NCBI RefSeq assembly: GCF_017876405.1
Contig: NZ_JAGINW010000001.1
Location: 10,801,203 to 10,865,202, forward strand
Reading direction: 5' to 3'
DNA length: 64,000 bases
DNA from: Kibdelosporangium banguiense
GTDB lineage: Bacteria; Actinomycetota; Actinomycetes; Mycobacteriales; Pseudonocardiaceae
In this document: positions 63,633-64,000 of the stretch, piece by piece
How positions within the stretch are numbered: the stretch's first letter is position 1
Layout of the letters: the number at the start of each line of letters is the position of its first letter
The notes under the pieces: generated by a model
What the model was told of the DNA's origin: nothing
The model's input: the letters and a program-made list of their open reading frames with translations, nothing else
Database searches by the model: none
Translations under genes and position numbers: made by a program

Positions 63633-64000
63633 GTGACCACTCGCCGGATTGCCATGTCCTTGATCGCCACGGGATTCGCCTGCGCACTCGCCGTGGCGTC
63701 GCCTGCGGACGCAGCAGCCAACAGCGCGCTGACCGGGATCCGAAGCGTCACGGCGATCACGCAGGTCTACACGTACGGGCAGAAAGTCACCGCAGTGGCC
63801 GTCGAATACCCGGCCGTGGTCGACGCCCTCACTCTCGAGAAGAACACGTTCACCGTGACCGACAGCATCTACAACTTCCGTTACAACCCGATCGAAGATC
63901 TTTCCAAGCGCGCCAAGCGAACCATCACGAAGGTCTACACGAACGACTCGCCCGCCCTGCGCTCGAACGGCAGGTCCGCGACAGGAAGGTTCGTCATCGT
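63633..64000 (+). CDS. Secreted EstA-like esterase, N-terminal part (runs off window)
   Basis: GTG 63633 with GGAGCGCACCA upstream. Signal peptide TTRRIAMSLIATGFACALAV ending near ADA-A (about residue 29), then a domain like the EstA Ig-like N-terminal fold: SVTAITQVYTYGQKVTAVAV, EYPAVVDALTLEKNTFTVTD, RTITKVYTND, RSATGRFVIV. In EstA/LpqC-type proteins this precedes an alpha/beta hydrolase domain, expected beyond position 64000. About 122 codons are visible with no stop. Confidence 0.7.
   Translation, partial: MTTRRIAMSLIATGFACALAVASPADAAANSALTGIRSVTAITQVYTYGQKVTAVAVEYPAVVDALTLEKNTFTVTDSIYNFRYNPIEDLSKRAKRTITKVYTNDSPALRSNGRSATGRFVI

Noticed and set aside
1..64000. CRISPR array, rRNA operon, replication origin or large PKS/NRPS cluster
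   Set aside because: No regularly spaced repeats, rRNA-like sequence, DnaA-box cluster or modular megasynthase frames were seen.

Overview
The window reads as chromosome from a GC-rich, mycelial-type actinobacterium, most likely a member of the Pseudonocardiales or a relative. This is inferred from the strong preference for G or C at third codon positions, frequent GTG starts, many TetR, LuxR, WYL and MmyB-type regulators, a P450 with its own small ferredoxin, and Tat and Sec secreted enzymes. It looks like an accessory region: there are no core housekeeping genes, many small regulator-plus-enzyme cassettes, and an unusually large number of broken genes and insertion-sequence (IS) scraps.

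Layout. 0-9 kb: a secreted protein-arginine deiminase divergent from an ABC exporter, then a P450 / 3Fe-4S ferredoxin / ferredoxin reductase / CocE-like hydrolase operon. The hydrolase is truncated by an IS1380-type scrap, and the operon is divergent from a TetR gene across two palindromic operators. 9-13 kb: a transposase graveyard (IS630, IS481/IS3-like, IS4, IS1182), a frameshifted tyrosine recombinase, the 3' half of a tRNA-Pro(GGG) that looks like an attachment-site remnant, and a decayed large LuxR regulator. 13-17.6 kb: an alpha/beta hydrolase, a flavin/PPOX-type oxidoreductase with a divergent TetR, remnants of poly-gamma-glutamate (PgsB/PgsC-like) genes and a secreted trypsin-like protease. 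17.9-20.4 kb: an SDR - NmrA - TetR module. 20.4-24 kb: a histidine kinase / response regulator / DHA2-type MFS exporter operon. 24-31.5 kb: a DUF6236-type gene, an intact tyrosine recombinase, a membrane protein, and a WYL regulator divergent from a hydrolase-GNAT pair.

31.5-43 kb: two broken hypothetical genes, a membrane-anchored hydrolase with a TetR gene, a third NmrA-like gene, a secreted hydrolase, a zinc-independent quinone-oxidoreductase-type MDR protein, a broken RibD/DHFR-like reductase, and a second TetR - NmrA - SDR module. The two modules at 18-20 kb and 40-43 kb are clear paralogues with reciprocal damage: TetR is broken in the first and SDR in the second. A palindromic operator-like sequence (core ACGCCGTAYAG) recurs at both modules and at two other promoters between them. 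43-51.6 kb: a decayed LuxR regulator, an MmyB-type regulator, two aldo/keto reductases (one with a Tat signal), a decayed MFS exporter, a hydrolase and a broken methyltransferase.

51.6-63.6 kb: two nearly identical, same-direction IS copies (51655-52883 and 62338-63564) bracket about 9.5 kb. The right part of that interval is a persulfide/sulfide-handling locus. It holds a metallo-beta-lactamase-fold persulfide dioxygenase-rhodanese fusion, a membrane rhodanese and a TauE/SafE permease in one translationally coupled operon, a divergent PLP-dependent class-V aminotransferase/desulfurase (heavily frameshifted), a CsoR/CstR-type repressor, a thioredoxin (frameshifted) and a truncated second CsoR gene. 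Five CsoR/CstR-type operator boxes mark its promoters. The left part holds a P-type ATPase fragment cut by the IS, an MgtC/DUF4010 membrane protein and a beta-CASP metallo-hydrolase. The window ends inside an EstA-like secreted esterase.

At least fifteen otherwise well-preserved genes carry frameshifts, and most of those checked are equivalent to loss of one base. This is either genuine recent decay or uncorrected assembly error, and it has to be settled before calling these genes dead.
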